Origin: a virus
DNA: 64,000 bases
Virus record (IMG/VR): IMGVR_UViG_3300050821_002494
Location: 1-64,000 of that record
Strand: one strand, 5' to 3'
Shown: positions 45,204 through 52,177 of the stretch, piece by piece
Position numbering within the stretch: position 1 is the first letter of the stretch
Layout of the letters: the number at the start of each line of letters is the position of its first letter
Program-made: the position numbers and the translations under genes
The notes under the pieces: generated by a model
Told to the model about the DNA's origin: nothing
The model's input: the letters and a program-made list of their open reading frames with translations, nothing else
The model's database searches: none

Positions 45204-45723
45204 TGGCCGCCCGCATCCTCGCTGGAGAGGCCCTCGCGGCTGCCAAGGCGACCATACGGGCCCAGCACTACACCCACACGGTGCCGAGCGGGAAGAGCCA
45301 CTACGTGGCCTTCGGTGACGCCATCGTGGTGTGGTCGATCCCAGCGAACAAGAACATCGCCAACTACGTTGGCGGCGGCCGCGTCTGGGAGTTGGCCCGC
45401 CTGTGGGCGCCCGACGGGCACCCGCCAAACCTGTTGACGCAGGCCATATCCGCCGGCGTGAAGGAGCTTCAGCGTCTGTATCCAGACCTCGACGCCGTCG
45501 TGTCCTACGCTGACCCCAATCAGGGGCACCTAGGCGGCATCTATCGGGCTGCCACTCTGGCTCTAGGGGCATGCGCAAGGCCGAGATCGAGGCGCTGGGC
45601 TACACCCAGCTGAAGCTGCCGGGGAAGCACCGCTTCATGCGGTGCTTGTCTCGCCGCTCCAAGCGGGCCTACAAAATAATTCGTCCGGGGCTATTGATTT
45701 CTGGCCCCGGCGAGCGTATCTAG
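45203..45723 (+). pseudogene. Mom-like DNA-modification acyltransferase gene, apparently -1 frameshifted
   Basis: Frame 1 runs from the ATG at 45203 to 45613 (136 aa): AQHYTHTVPSGKSHYVAFGD, IVVWSIPANKNIANYVGGGR, VWELARLWAPDGHPPNLLTQ, VVSYADPNQGHLGGIYRAA. This is the Mu Mom-like GNAT-fold pattern (vPsGk..., EL.RL..pd..p.N..., SYADP..GH.G..Y.A). After YRAA it turns into Arg-rich shadow sequence. The expected C-terminus (GMRKAEIEALGYTQLKLPGK, FMRCLSRRSKRAYK) lies in the -1 frame from about 45560 to 45723. Either a decayed gene or a programmed -1 shift. Frame 2 ends in cassette G. Confidence 0.6.
45672..45722 (+). promoter_or_regulatory. Cassette G: promoter plus reverse terminator
   Basis: CCGGGGC/GCCCCGG around TTGATT (45694), 17 nt, TATCTA (45717). 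Reverse strand: 7-bp stem then ACGAATTATTTT. Confidence 0.65.
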
Positions 45724-45750
45724 AGCGGGCGATAACAACCGGAGACTTCT

Positions 45751-45948
45751 ATGAACGACTTCACTCTCTACAACCACGGCTCCATCGTCGTCCTGACGCC
45801 GATGACTGAGGCCGCTCGCAGCTGGATGCAGGACAACATCGACGTCGAGAACGCCCAGATGTGGGGCAAGGGCGTCGTGGTCGAGCCCCGCTACGTGGGC
45901 TCCATCCTCGACGGCCTCACGGTCGACGGCCTCACGGTGTCGCTGTGA
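45751..45948 (+). CDS. Small conserved phage protein, paralog 1
   Basis: 65 aa: IVVLTPMTEAARSWMQDNID, GVVVEPRYVGSILDGLTVDG. LTP.T..A..W...N pattern, shared with the gene two downstream. Unknown. Confidence 0.55.
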   Translation: MNDFTLYNHGSIVVLTPMTEAARSWMQDNIDVENAQMWGKGVVVEPRYVGSILDGLTVDGLTVSL

Positions 45949-46112
45949 GCGGCCCCAATGGCTACCTCTTCCAGCTGCTGACCGGCGTGCTGGTCCCGGC
46001 CGCCCTGATCGGGATGCTGGTGTGCCTCCTCGCCATGGGACGCAACTTCGTCAACGACCCCCAAATATGCACTACGTGCGGACCAACCTACAGCCAAGGG
46101 TGGACACTGTGA
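45945..46112 (+). CDS. Small membrane protein
   Basis: 55 aa from GTG. FQLLTGVLVPAALIGMLVCL LAMG is one helix, then a CTTCGPTYSQGW tail with CxxC. Overlaps both neighbours. Confidence 0.5.
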   Translation: MSGPNGYLFQLLTGVLVPAALIGMLVCLLAMGRNFVNDPQICTTCGPTYSQGWTL

Positions 46113-46348
46113 GCGACTTCCTGATCGACGACCAAGTCACGACGCTGCTGATCACGGCGCAGAACCAGAGCGCCAGCGACTGGCTCGACCACTTCATGTC
46201 TGGTCGCGGCCACGAGGGCCCCAACGCCGTCCGGGTACCGCCGGGCTACGCCGCCCACGTCATCCTGCCCGGCATGCGCGAGGCCGGCTTCACGGCCGGC
46301 GGCGACGTCAACGAGAAGGGCGAGATCGTCCTGCGGGTGCAGACATGA
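46109..46348 (+). CDS. Small conserved phage protein, paralog 2
   Basis: 79 aa from GTG. LLITAQNQSASDWLDHFMSG, VRVPPGYAAHVILPGMREAG. Same layout as the 65-aa protein. Unknown. Confidence 0.55.
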   Translation: MSDFLIDDQVTTLLITAQNQSASDWLDHFMSGRGHEGPNAVRVPPGYAAHVILPGMREAGFTAGGDVNEKGEIVLRVQT

Positions 46349-46437
46349 TCGAGCTAGCTGAAGTCCTCGGCATCTGTATCGCCATGGCGGCCTGCGGGCC
46401 GATCCTCCACTTCCTTATCTGCAGGAGCTGCAAGTGA
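46345..46437 (+). CDS. Tiny membrane peptide
   Basis: 30 aa: IELAEVLGICIAMAACGPIL then HFLICRSCK. One hydrophobic helix with four Cys. ATGA/GTGA overlaps with both neighbours support translation. Confidence 0.45.
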   Translation: MIELAEVLGICIAMAACGPILHFLICRSCK

Positions 46438-46568
46438 GCACAGTAACCACGAGATCAGTACGCCGCGTCGCCCAGAAGATGAACGGCGACATCCTAGGCC
46501 ACAAGCGCGGCGAGAAGCGCAAGCGGCCCATCGCAACCAAGCGGCGCACCAAAGGGAGGCTTGCATGA
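46434..46568 (+). CDS. Tiny basic protein
   Basis: 44 aa from GTG: TRSVRRVAQKMNGDILGHKR, EKRKRPIATKRRTKGRLA. Strongly basic, likely nucleic-acid binding by charge. Overlaps neighbours. Confidence 0.45.
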   Translation: MSTVTTRSVRRVAQKMNGDILGHKRGEKRKRPIATKRRTKGRLA

Positions 46569-46777
46569 GACCCGGACAGAAGATCGTCGCGTATCGCGTC
46601 GATGAGAAGCTAGCGAATGCACTCGCTCCATTCGTCGCGGCCTACGAGAAGGCTGCCTGCCCGGTCGGTGACAGCGACCTCTACAACGAGCAGCCGCGTT
46701 CGGTCTCCGTCACGCTCGGCGATTGCCGCCGCGCGGCGGCGGTGCTGCACGCACACCAGAAGGGAGTGCTGCGATGA
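46565..46777 (+). CDS. Small protein of unknown function
   Basis: 70 aa: KIVAYRVDEKLANALAPFVA, DLYNEQPRSVSVTLGDCRRA. Alpha/beta. Part of an overlapping run of genes. Confidence 0.5.
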   Translation: MRPGQKIVAYRVDEKLANALAPFVAAYEKAACPVGDSDLYNEQPRSVSVTLGDCRRAAAVLHAHQKGVLR

Positions 46778-46989
46778 AGACCGTCATCCATGTAAACCGC
46801 CAGAACCTCGCACGCAATCGCAAGGGCGAGAGCCTGCCGGTATTCACCGCGAAGGACTATAAGCAGAACCGGCGCGGCACGCGCGTCGAGGTGCTCGGGC
46901 CCTCCACCTTCGTCTACAGCCCAGAGAAGCCGCTCAAGTGCGGCGCCATCGCGTGGGTTGAGACCGACGCAGAAGTGAGGGTGTCATGA
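46774..46989 (+). CDS. Conserved small phage protein
   Basis: 71 aa: KTVIHVNRQNLARNRKGESL, GPSTFVYSPEKPLKCGAIAW. The pattern i.VN.......n.k....p......V...g...vy.p..PL.CGA..W is recurrent in phages. Beta-rich. Unknown. Confidence 0.55.
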   Translation: MKTVIHVNRQNLARNRKGESLPVFTAKDYKQNRRGTRVEVLGPSTFVYSPEKPLKCGAIAWVETDAEVRVS

Positions 46990-47231
46990 AAAAGCGATGG
47001 TACGTCGTGAGTTGGGAGGCCTTCAACGATAAGGAGCTGACCGACGCCAAGGGCGACCGCATCTGGACTGTGTCACGCGATCCCGACGCCACAGGCTGGG
47101 AGACGGACTGTGGCTACGACGGCTATGGCCTGACGTGGGACGAAGCCACAGAGCTTGCATCCGCCGCGAATAGCATCCATGAGATACATGAGGAGAGACT
47201 AGCATGTCTGAAGAGAGCCTCGAAGACGTGA
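46986..47231 (+). CDS. Small protein of unknown function
   Basis: 81 aa: RWYVVSWEAFNDKELTDAKG, WETDCGYDGYGLTWDEATEL. Trp-rich beta start, helical end. Unknown. Confidence 0.5.
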   Translation: MKKRWYVVSWEAFNDKELTDAKGDRIWTVSRDPDATGWETDCGYDGYGLTWDEATELASAANSIHEIHEERLACLKRASKT

Positions 47232-47446
47232 TCGCCCGCACGCTGGCGCAGCGTGACCCGGAGGCGCAGAGGCGCACCGGCAAGGCTCGCGTGGGCAGCC
47301 GGCCGCGCGGCCCCAACCACGCCCGCTACTCGCCGAGGATCGCGCAGGAGACCAACGACCGCCTCGGCATCGGGACGCCACGCAAGGTGTCGCCGAAGAC
47401 CGAAGACATCGAGCGGCACCGGGAGATGGATCGATGCGACGGCTGA
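47204..47446 (+). CDS. Small basic protein
   Basis: 80 aa after GGAGAGACTAGC: LEDVIARTLAQRDPEAQRRT, GSRPRGPNHARYSPRIAQET. Overlaps 28 nt with the previous gene. Unknown. Confidence 0.5.
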   Translation: MSEESLEDVIARTLAQRDPEAQRRTGKARVGSRPRGPNHARYSPRIAQETNDRLGIGTPRKVSPKTEDIERHREMDRCDG

Positions 47447-47799
47447 TGTTTGTGCCACCTGTGCATCCTCAGTCGGAATTTGACCCGGATGCGATTGCCG
47501 GCGTGAAGGGCGACCCGTGGCCCTTCGACGGCTCGATGACGTATCGCCAGCTGCGCGCCCGCATCGCTGGCGATCAGGAGGAATTCGACAAGCTGCCGGC
47601 ACGTTTCAAGGCGCAGGCACAGGACTTGATCACGCAGATGCTGTACGAAGAGACGCGGCCGGCGATCCCGCTTGAGTACCGCACCAACAACTTGAGGAGC
47701 ACACCATGTCCCATCACCTCGACGTCGGATACGAGAAGTACCACTTCCTCCTCGACGAGGGCATCCCGGCCTCGGAGAAGTTCCAAGCCTTTCGAGTGA
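47434..47799 (+). CDS. Protein of unknown function with odd C-terminus
   Basis: 121 aa. Residues 1-88 look normal (KGDPWPFDGSMTYRQLRARI, FDKLPARFKAQAQDLITQML). The last 30 are Ser/Thr/Arg-rich and overlap the next gene by 94 nt, so the original stop has probably been lost. Confidence 0.5.
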   Translation: MRRLMFVPPVHPQSEFDPDAIAGVKGDPWPFDGSMTYRQLRARIAGDQEEFDKLPARFKAQAQDLITQMLYEETRPAIPLEYRTNNLRSTPCPITSTSDTRSTTSSSTRASRPRRSSKPFE

Positions 47800-47918
47800 G
47801 GCACGGCCGCTTCGTCACGAAGTCCGAGAAGTTCGCAACCGAGAAGGAAGCAGACGACTGGATCGAGTTTCAGCGCACGCTTGATGAGGACGATCTCCAG
47901 AGAGCGAGGACGAAGTGA
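47706..47918 (+). CDS. Small protein of unknown function
   Basis: 70 aa: YEKYHFLLDEGIPASEKFQA, FATEKEADDWIEFQRTLDED. GAGGAGCACACC before ATG. Unknown. Confidence 0.5.
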   Translation: MSHHLDVGYEKYHFLLDEGIPASEKFQAFRVRHGRFVTKSEKFATEKEADDWIEFQRTLDEDDLQRARTK

Positions 47919-48139
47919 GCGTCAATCCAGTCTGCCGGCTGTGCGGCTTCATCCATCACAACGCAAACGTGGAGGGCGAGTGCCGCCGCTTCGGCGTCTT
48001 CACGAAGGCCGAGCTGGAGATCGCGAAGCTGCGGCAGCAGATCGACCGACTGACCTACAGGCCGTCGGGTCCGTCGTCCTCGTCTTCAGGCTCTGCGTCT
48101 GACCGCACGCCACCGCGTGGCGGAGGCGACGCGACTTGA
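47915..48139 (+). CDS. Small Cys/His protein, tail overlaps the opposite-strand gene
   Basis: 74 aa from GTG. NPVCRLCGFIHHNANVEGEC RRFGVF gives CxxC...C. The last 28 residues (Ser/Gly/Pro-rich) are antisense to the end of the minus-strand gene. The tail may be an accident of convergent packing. Confidence 0.45.
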   Translation: MSVNPVCRLCGFIHHNANVEGECRRFGVFTKAELEIAKLRQQIDRLTYRPSGPSSSSSGSASDRTPPRGGGDAT

Positions 48140-48795
48140 AGGGCCGGCATCTGGGAGAACATCCACTGCGGGATGCGCTCCGCGAGCCGTACCGCCGCCT
48201 CAGTAACGAGGACGCTGCCCGAGATGGTAGCGATGGTCGCGTCACGCGCCCGGAACTCTTCCGGCTGCTCTGTCTCGCTGTATGGCATGAAGGCTGCGGT
48301 GAATGGGAGAAGATGCGCCGCCTCGACGTCGCTGTCGGCGAGTGAGAGAGCAGCGATACCTTGCGCGACGCGCTGCTCGAAGCCGTTCACGCTCTCGGCA
48401 CCTGCCGCCGTCATGATGTCTTCAGCGATCTTGCGCCGCATGGCCTGCGCGACACCCGCCGGGTGCTGCGTCGAAATGAACTGCATCGCGTTGTTGCAGA
48501 CTTCTGCTAGCTTGGGGTCTCGGACGCCAGCCAGAGCGATTGAGGCCATGCGGAACACGCAGCGCCAGCGCGTCGCGGCGTCGACCATGCCGACACAGCT
48601 TTCGAGCTTGTCGGCCGGCGTCATGGACGTGAGCGGCGTCCCATCGACAGAGCGAATGCGGAACAACAGAGACGGTGGTGCAAGCCGCGAGGCCTCCCAT
48701 ATGTCCTGCTGTGTGAGGCGCACCGGCAAGTAGTTCGCCTTGAACTGCGCGGGCGCCTTGATGCCGGGGTAGAGCACGAAGAATGAGCGAGCCAT
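48055..48795 (-). CDS. Lone reversed gene, unknown function
   Basis: 246 aa. ARSFFVLYPGIKAPAQFKAN, WRCVFRMASIALAGVRDPKL, RKIAEDIMTAAGAESVNGFE and a Pro/Glu/Asp-rich end. Folded alpha/beta start, helical middle. The only minus gene in a 20-kb plus block, with its own promoter and GAAGGG ribosome site, so it behaves like an inserted extra gene. No family recognised. Confidence 0.6.
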   Translation of the reverse strand: MARSFFVLYPGIKAPAQFKANYLPVRLTQQDIWEASRLAPPSLLFRIRSVDGTPLTSMTPADKLESCVGMVDAATRWRCVFRMASIALAGVRDPKLAEVCNNAMQFISTQHPAGVAQAMRRKIAEDIMTAAGAESVNGFEQRVAQGIAALSLADSDVEAAHLLPFTAAFMPYSETEQPEEFRARDATIATISGSVLVTEAAVRLAERIPQWMFSQMPALQVASPPPRGGVRSDAEPEDEDDGPDGL

Positions 48796-48880
48796 TGGTG
48801 TCCCTTCTGGAATTTGGCGGCGGGGTGATCATGGTGCCACTGGCGACTGAGGCCTACGCTGCGCCTGCCCGCCAGTCACC

Positions 48881-48910
48881 ATGGTAGCGTCGCTAGGGCT
48901 CGCTTGACAA
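48881..48910 (-). promoter_or_regulatory. Promoter of the lone reversed gene
   Basis: TTGTCA, 18-nt spacer, TACCAT on the minus strand, sharing 17 bases exactly with the promoter at 33152. A TTGACA faces right in the same palindrome (48904), although its -10 is weak. Divergent layout as at 39.44 kb. Confidence 0.6.
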
Positions 48911-48986
48911 GACCCCTCGATCTGAGTTTCCATGGGAATAGCGCCAGAGACATCCCGTTAGGCGCTTAATAAATACGAGGTGCAGA

Positions 48987-49559
48987 GTGATCGATAAGAT
49001 ACCCGTCTTCAATACGCCCGCCGAGGGCGTCGACTTCCTAGATGCTGTAGATCAGCAGGAAGCCTACCTCAAGAAAGAACTTGAGGCCACCAGAGCCCTA
49101 CGCCACGAGCTTGAGACACTGCAGCTGCCGGAGCTGTTCGACCGCTTCGAGCAGCCCGAGGCGGTGTCCAACTCCGGCGCGAAGGCCATCAAGAAACTGG
49201 ACGTCGCCGGCTCGCTGCCGAAGGTGGGCGAGAAGGACACGCCTCAGGAGGCCGAGCTGCATCGACAGCAGCGCGAGGCCGCCATCAAGCTCGCCGAGAG
49301 CTACGAGTGGCAGCCCTTCATCAAGTCCACCGTCACTGCTAAGTACGACAAGGGCGACCAAGAGAAGGCCCGCGAGGCCTACCGTCTGCTGCGCGGCGAC
49401 AACTCCGCAGAGGTCGACATCACCGAAGGCATCCACGCCCAGACGCTGTGTGCGCAGGTACGCAAGCGTCTGCGCGAAGGCAAAGAGGTCGCGCTCGACG
49501 TGCTCGGCGTGACTGCGATACCGTCCGTCCTACTCACCAAGAAATCTCCGAGGAGTTAG
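48987..49559 (+). CDS. Protein ahead of SSB, unknown function
   Basis: 190 aa: FNTPAEGVDFLDAVDQQEAY, LKKELEATRALRHELETLQL, EWQPFIKSTVTAKYDKGDQE, CAQVRKRLREGKEVALDVLG. Long helical N-terminus. First gene of the replication block. Unknown, probably replication-linked. Confidence 0.55.
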   Translation: MIDKIPVFNTPAEGVDFLDAVDQQEAYLKKELEATRALRHELETLQLPELFDRFEQPEAVSNSGAKAIKKLDVAGSLPKVGEKDTPQEAELHRQQREAAIKLAESYEWQPFIKSTVTAKYDKGDQEKAREAYRLLRGDNSAEVDITEGIHAQTLCAQVRKRLREGKEVALDVLGVTAIPSVLLTKKSPRS

Positions 49560-49561
49560 CA

Positions 49562-49771
49562 ATGGCAAAGAAATCGAATACACCGAAGCAGCCGGAATTC
49601 CCATATGAGATTGTCGTCCGCTACGAGGACGACGGCGAAGGCAACTTCTATTTCGTGACCGGCAAGGACGAGGAAGACGTCGGCGTGGATGGCAGCAACA
49701 AGCCCACGCGCATCGCTCGCTACGAGCTGATCGACGAAAACGAATTCGTTCAGAAGATCGTGAGGGTTTAA
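49562..49771 (+). CDS. Small protein of unknown function
   Basis: 69 aa: FPYEIVVRYEDDGEGNFYFV, KPTRIARYELIDENEFVQKI. Beta-rich. AGGAGTTAGCA before ATG. Sits between two replication-block genes. Confidence 0.5.
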   Translation: MAKKSNTPKQPEFPYEIVVRYEDDGEGNFYFVTGKDEEDVGVDGSNKPTRIARYELIDENEFVQKIVRV

Positions 49772-49773
49772 CC

Positions 49774-50754
49774 ATGAGCAAGAAACACATCGACGTCGAC
49801 TACGAAGACACCGTCAAGGATACCTCAGCGAACGTCCCTGCGGTGCAGTCGGCCCCGAATGCGCTGGTCGTTGGAGGCCTCGCTGACGACGACCACGACT
49901 ACCTGATGGGCCAGAAGACCGACGATTTTGGCGCCGGAGATATGGTCGTGCCGTGGCTAACGCTGGTGCAGGGCACCTCCGGCTACGTCAAGCGAAACGA
50001 CCCCAACTACAACCCCGAGGCGCGCGAGGGCGACATCACCGACAACCTCACGAAGCGGCTGCGTGCGTCTCAGTCGGTGATCCTCTGCCGCTACGAGGTT
50101 CACTATACGACGTGGCGTCCGAACGGCGGCAAGATCGTCGCGCAGCACTACCAAGACCCGACGGCCTACAACGCCGCCAAGTTCCCGATCAACAAAAAGA
50201 CCGGGAAGCCGAACAACTTCGGCAAGAAGATCGATGCCGACGGCAACGAAGTGAAGCCGACGGCCGTCTACTACGTCCTCGCGGTCGACCGCAAGACAGG
50301 CGTCTTCACGCCGATGGTGTGGGGCCTCGGCTCTACGCAGTTCAGCAAGTCGAAGAAAATCAACTCGCTCGCTCGCGAGATGATGATGTCTCCGAAGGGG
50401 CCCTACATCCCGCCCATCTATGCCCGCATCTTCGATCTCACGACGTGCGGTGAGCAGGGCGAAGTCGACGGCCAGATGAAGTACTGGTCTGGCTGGGTTG
50501 CGAACCCCGGCGAGGCGGTGCTGGCCCGCGACGCCGAAGGCAACTACGTCAATCCCTATGGCAAGATGTGGCTGACGGCGGCGGTCGAGTTCCGCGACGC
50601 CGTGATGAAGGGCCAAGTGCGGCCGGCGCTGCCGGAAGAGACCGCCGAAGCGACGCCGAGCGATGACGACGACCGGGGCGACGAGCGCGACCATCAGGGT
50701 GGCCGCTACGCGCAGAAGGTGCCTGCGGTTGCTGACGACGACATCCCCTTCTAG
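49774..50754 (+). CDS. Single-stranded DNA-binding protein (phage SSB-like)
   Basis: 326 aa. FGAGDMVVPWLTLVQGTSGY, RASQSVILCRYEVHYTTWRP, VYYVLAVDRKTGVFTPMVWG, then an acidic, disordered tail ending DDDIPF, like the DDDIPF tip of bacterial SSB that recruits partners. The OB-fold is inferred. Likely coats ssDNA during replication, with the polymerase and primase encoded next. Confidence 0.6.
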   Translation: MSKKHIDVDYEDTVKDTSANVPAVQSAPNALVVGGLADDDHDYLMGQKTDDFGAGDMVVPWLTLVQGTSGYVKRNDPNYNPEAREGDITDNLTKRLRASQSVILCRYEVHYTTWRPNGGKIVAQHYQDPTAYNAAKFPINKKTGKPNNFGKKIDADGNEVKPTAVYYVLAVDRKTGVFTPMVWGLGSTQFSKSKKINSLAREMMMSPKGPYIPPIYARIFDLTTCGEQGEVDGQMKYWSGWVANPGEAVLARDAEGNYVNPYGKMWLTAAVEFRDAVMKGQVRPALPEETAEATPSDDDDRGDERDHQGGRYAQKVPAVADDDIPF

Positions 50755-50839
50755 ACCGGACCCGAGGGGAACTAACCGCCTCACCCGACGACCGCCTAAC
50801 GTCGAGATATAGAGGCGGAGAAATGTGTGGTTGATACCC

Positions 50840-50879
50840 ACCTTGAAACTGGGGCCCTGAGTACCATATTCAGGGCCCC
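50840..50879 (+). terminator. Perfect 10-bp hairpin overlapping a promoter-like site
   Basis: GGGGCCCTGA/TCAGGGCCCC (loop 9 nt) is followed by TACTTTTC. TTGAAA lies 7 nt before the stem and CATATT lies in the loop, so a promoter may overlap. Placed between SSB and primase genes. Confidence 0.6.
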
Positions 50880-50900
50880 TACTTTTCTCAGGAGAGATCG

Positions 50901-50987
50901 ATGATCAACGAATTCAGGGTCGGCTTCATTTGTGGCATCGGCTTCACTGCCGCGCTCATCGCCATCGTAACGATCTTCGGCGCCTAG
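50901..50987 (+). CDS. Tiny membrane peptide
   Basis: 28 aa: FRVGFICGIGFTAALIAIVT is a single hydrophobic helix. CAGGAGAGATCG before ATG. Sits directly before the primase, whose ATG follows the stop at once. Confidence 0.5.
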   Translation: MINEFRVGFICGIGFTAALIAIVTIFGA

Positions 50988-51923
50988 ATGGACGCAGCAG
51001 AGAACTTCGCTCGCAAGGTTGCGGCCTCGTGGCAGGCGCAACCGCAGCGCATGGGCCGCGAGTGGCGCACCTTCTGTCCGGTCCACGAGGCCGACGGCGG
51101 GATGCATAAGCCCTCGCTTGCTATCTGGCCGAACGGCGAGCGCTTCCACTTCAAGTGCATGACCGGCTGCACGAACGCCTCCGTGGCTGAGGCGCTGCGC
51201 GAGCGCGGCGTCGCGACCGGCTTCCATGGCCCGGTGACGCAGGAGAGCAAGTTCCTCGCGGCCCAGCGCCGCGAGCAGCACCGCGTCACCCAGATGATGA
51301 AGGCGCAGGAGATACTGAGCGAGGCTGAGCCGCTGCTGCCGGGCTCGGATTGCGCCTCGATGCGTTACCTTGACGGTCGCCGACTTCCGCTGGCAGCTAC
51401 TCAGCTACCTACGCTCTGTGAGGCCGTCGACCCCGTCTGGCCGAGCGGCAAGGCATTCGTGGGCGTCATCTGCGATATGACGACACTCACTGAGACGCCA
51501 CGCTGCGTTGGCCTGACGATGCTGAGCCTGCAGGGCGACGGCACGGCACGCATCGGCGACAAGACTGGCAAGAAATTCCGCTCGATCCTCGGGGCCTCGA
51601 AAGGCTTCGGCGTGCCTTACGGTGTTCCGGGACGACACCTACTTATCGCGGAGGGCGTGGAGAGCATGCTCGCTGGATTGTATCTAGAGCACATGCCCTT
51701 CGGCGTAGCGACGCTGGCGGCACCCAACATGCCGGCAGTCGTGATCCCGGAGTATGTGCGGTCGGTCACCATCTGCGCCGACAACGACACCCCCGGCATG
51801 GAGGCCGCCGCCGCGCTAGGCACCGAGCTAGGACACATCGGCCTGAAGGTCGAGATAAAGGTCTACGGTGAACCCAACAGCGGCTTCGATGCCGCAGACG
51901 AATTGAAGAGGAGGCAGTCATGA
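50988..51923 (+). CDS. DNA primase (CHC2-like zinc and Toprim domains)
   Basis: 311 aa. FCPVHEADGG, with FHFKCMTGCT, gives CxxH...CxxxC (C30, H33, C57, C61). The Toprim domain has LLIAEGVESMLAGLYLEHMP and VTICADNDTPGMEAAAALG. These are the primer-making units of phage primases. No helicase domain is fused. A VapE-like helicase lies on the other operon. Confidence 0.75.
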   Translation: MDAAENFARKVAASWQAQPQRMGREWRTFCPVHEADGGMHKPSLAIWPNGERFHFKCMTGCTNASVAEALRERGVATGFHGPVTQESKFLAAQRREQHRVTQMMKAQEILSEAEPLLPGSDCASMRYLDGRRLPLAATQLPTLCEAVDPVWPSGKAFVGVICDMTTLTETPRCVGLTMLSLQGDGTARIGDKTGKKFRSILGASKGFGVPYGVPGRHLLIAEGVESMLAGLYLEHMPFGVATLAAPNMPAVVIPEYVRSVTICADNDTPGMEAAAALGTELGHIGLKVEIKVYGEPNSGFDAADELKRRQS

Positions 51924-52177
51924 TCGAAGTCAGCATCAGGAAGTTCTACGTGATTGAGGAAGACGGCGCCGACATGGTTCCACGCGTCGGCATTAATCGC
52001 CTGCCCACGCCCGAGGAGACGGCGCAAGCCGAGAAGGTCTTCGACGACATGGCGCGCGAGCTTGGCGCCCGCGAGATGACGGACGACGAGCGTAAGGACT
52101 ACATCGCCGCCGAGCAGGCCGCCGAGGATGAGGCCGACGATGGCGTTACCAGCTTCACCTTGCGGAGGCCTGCGTGA
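51920..52177 (+). CDS. Small acidic protein
   Basis: 85 aa: IEVSIRKFYVIEEDGADMVP, EKVFDDMARELGAREMTDDE. Helical and acidic. ATGA overlap with primase. Unknown. Confidence 0.5.
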   Translation: MIEVSIRKFYVIEEDGADMVPRVGINRLPTPEETAQAEKVFDDMARELGAREMTDDERKDYIAAEQAAEDEADDGVTSFTLRRPA

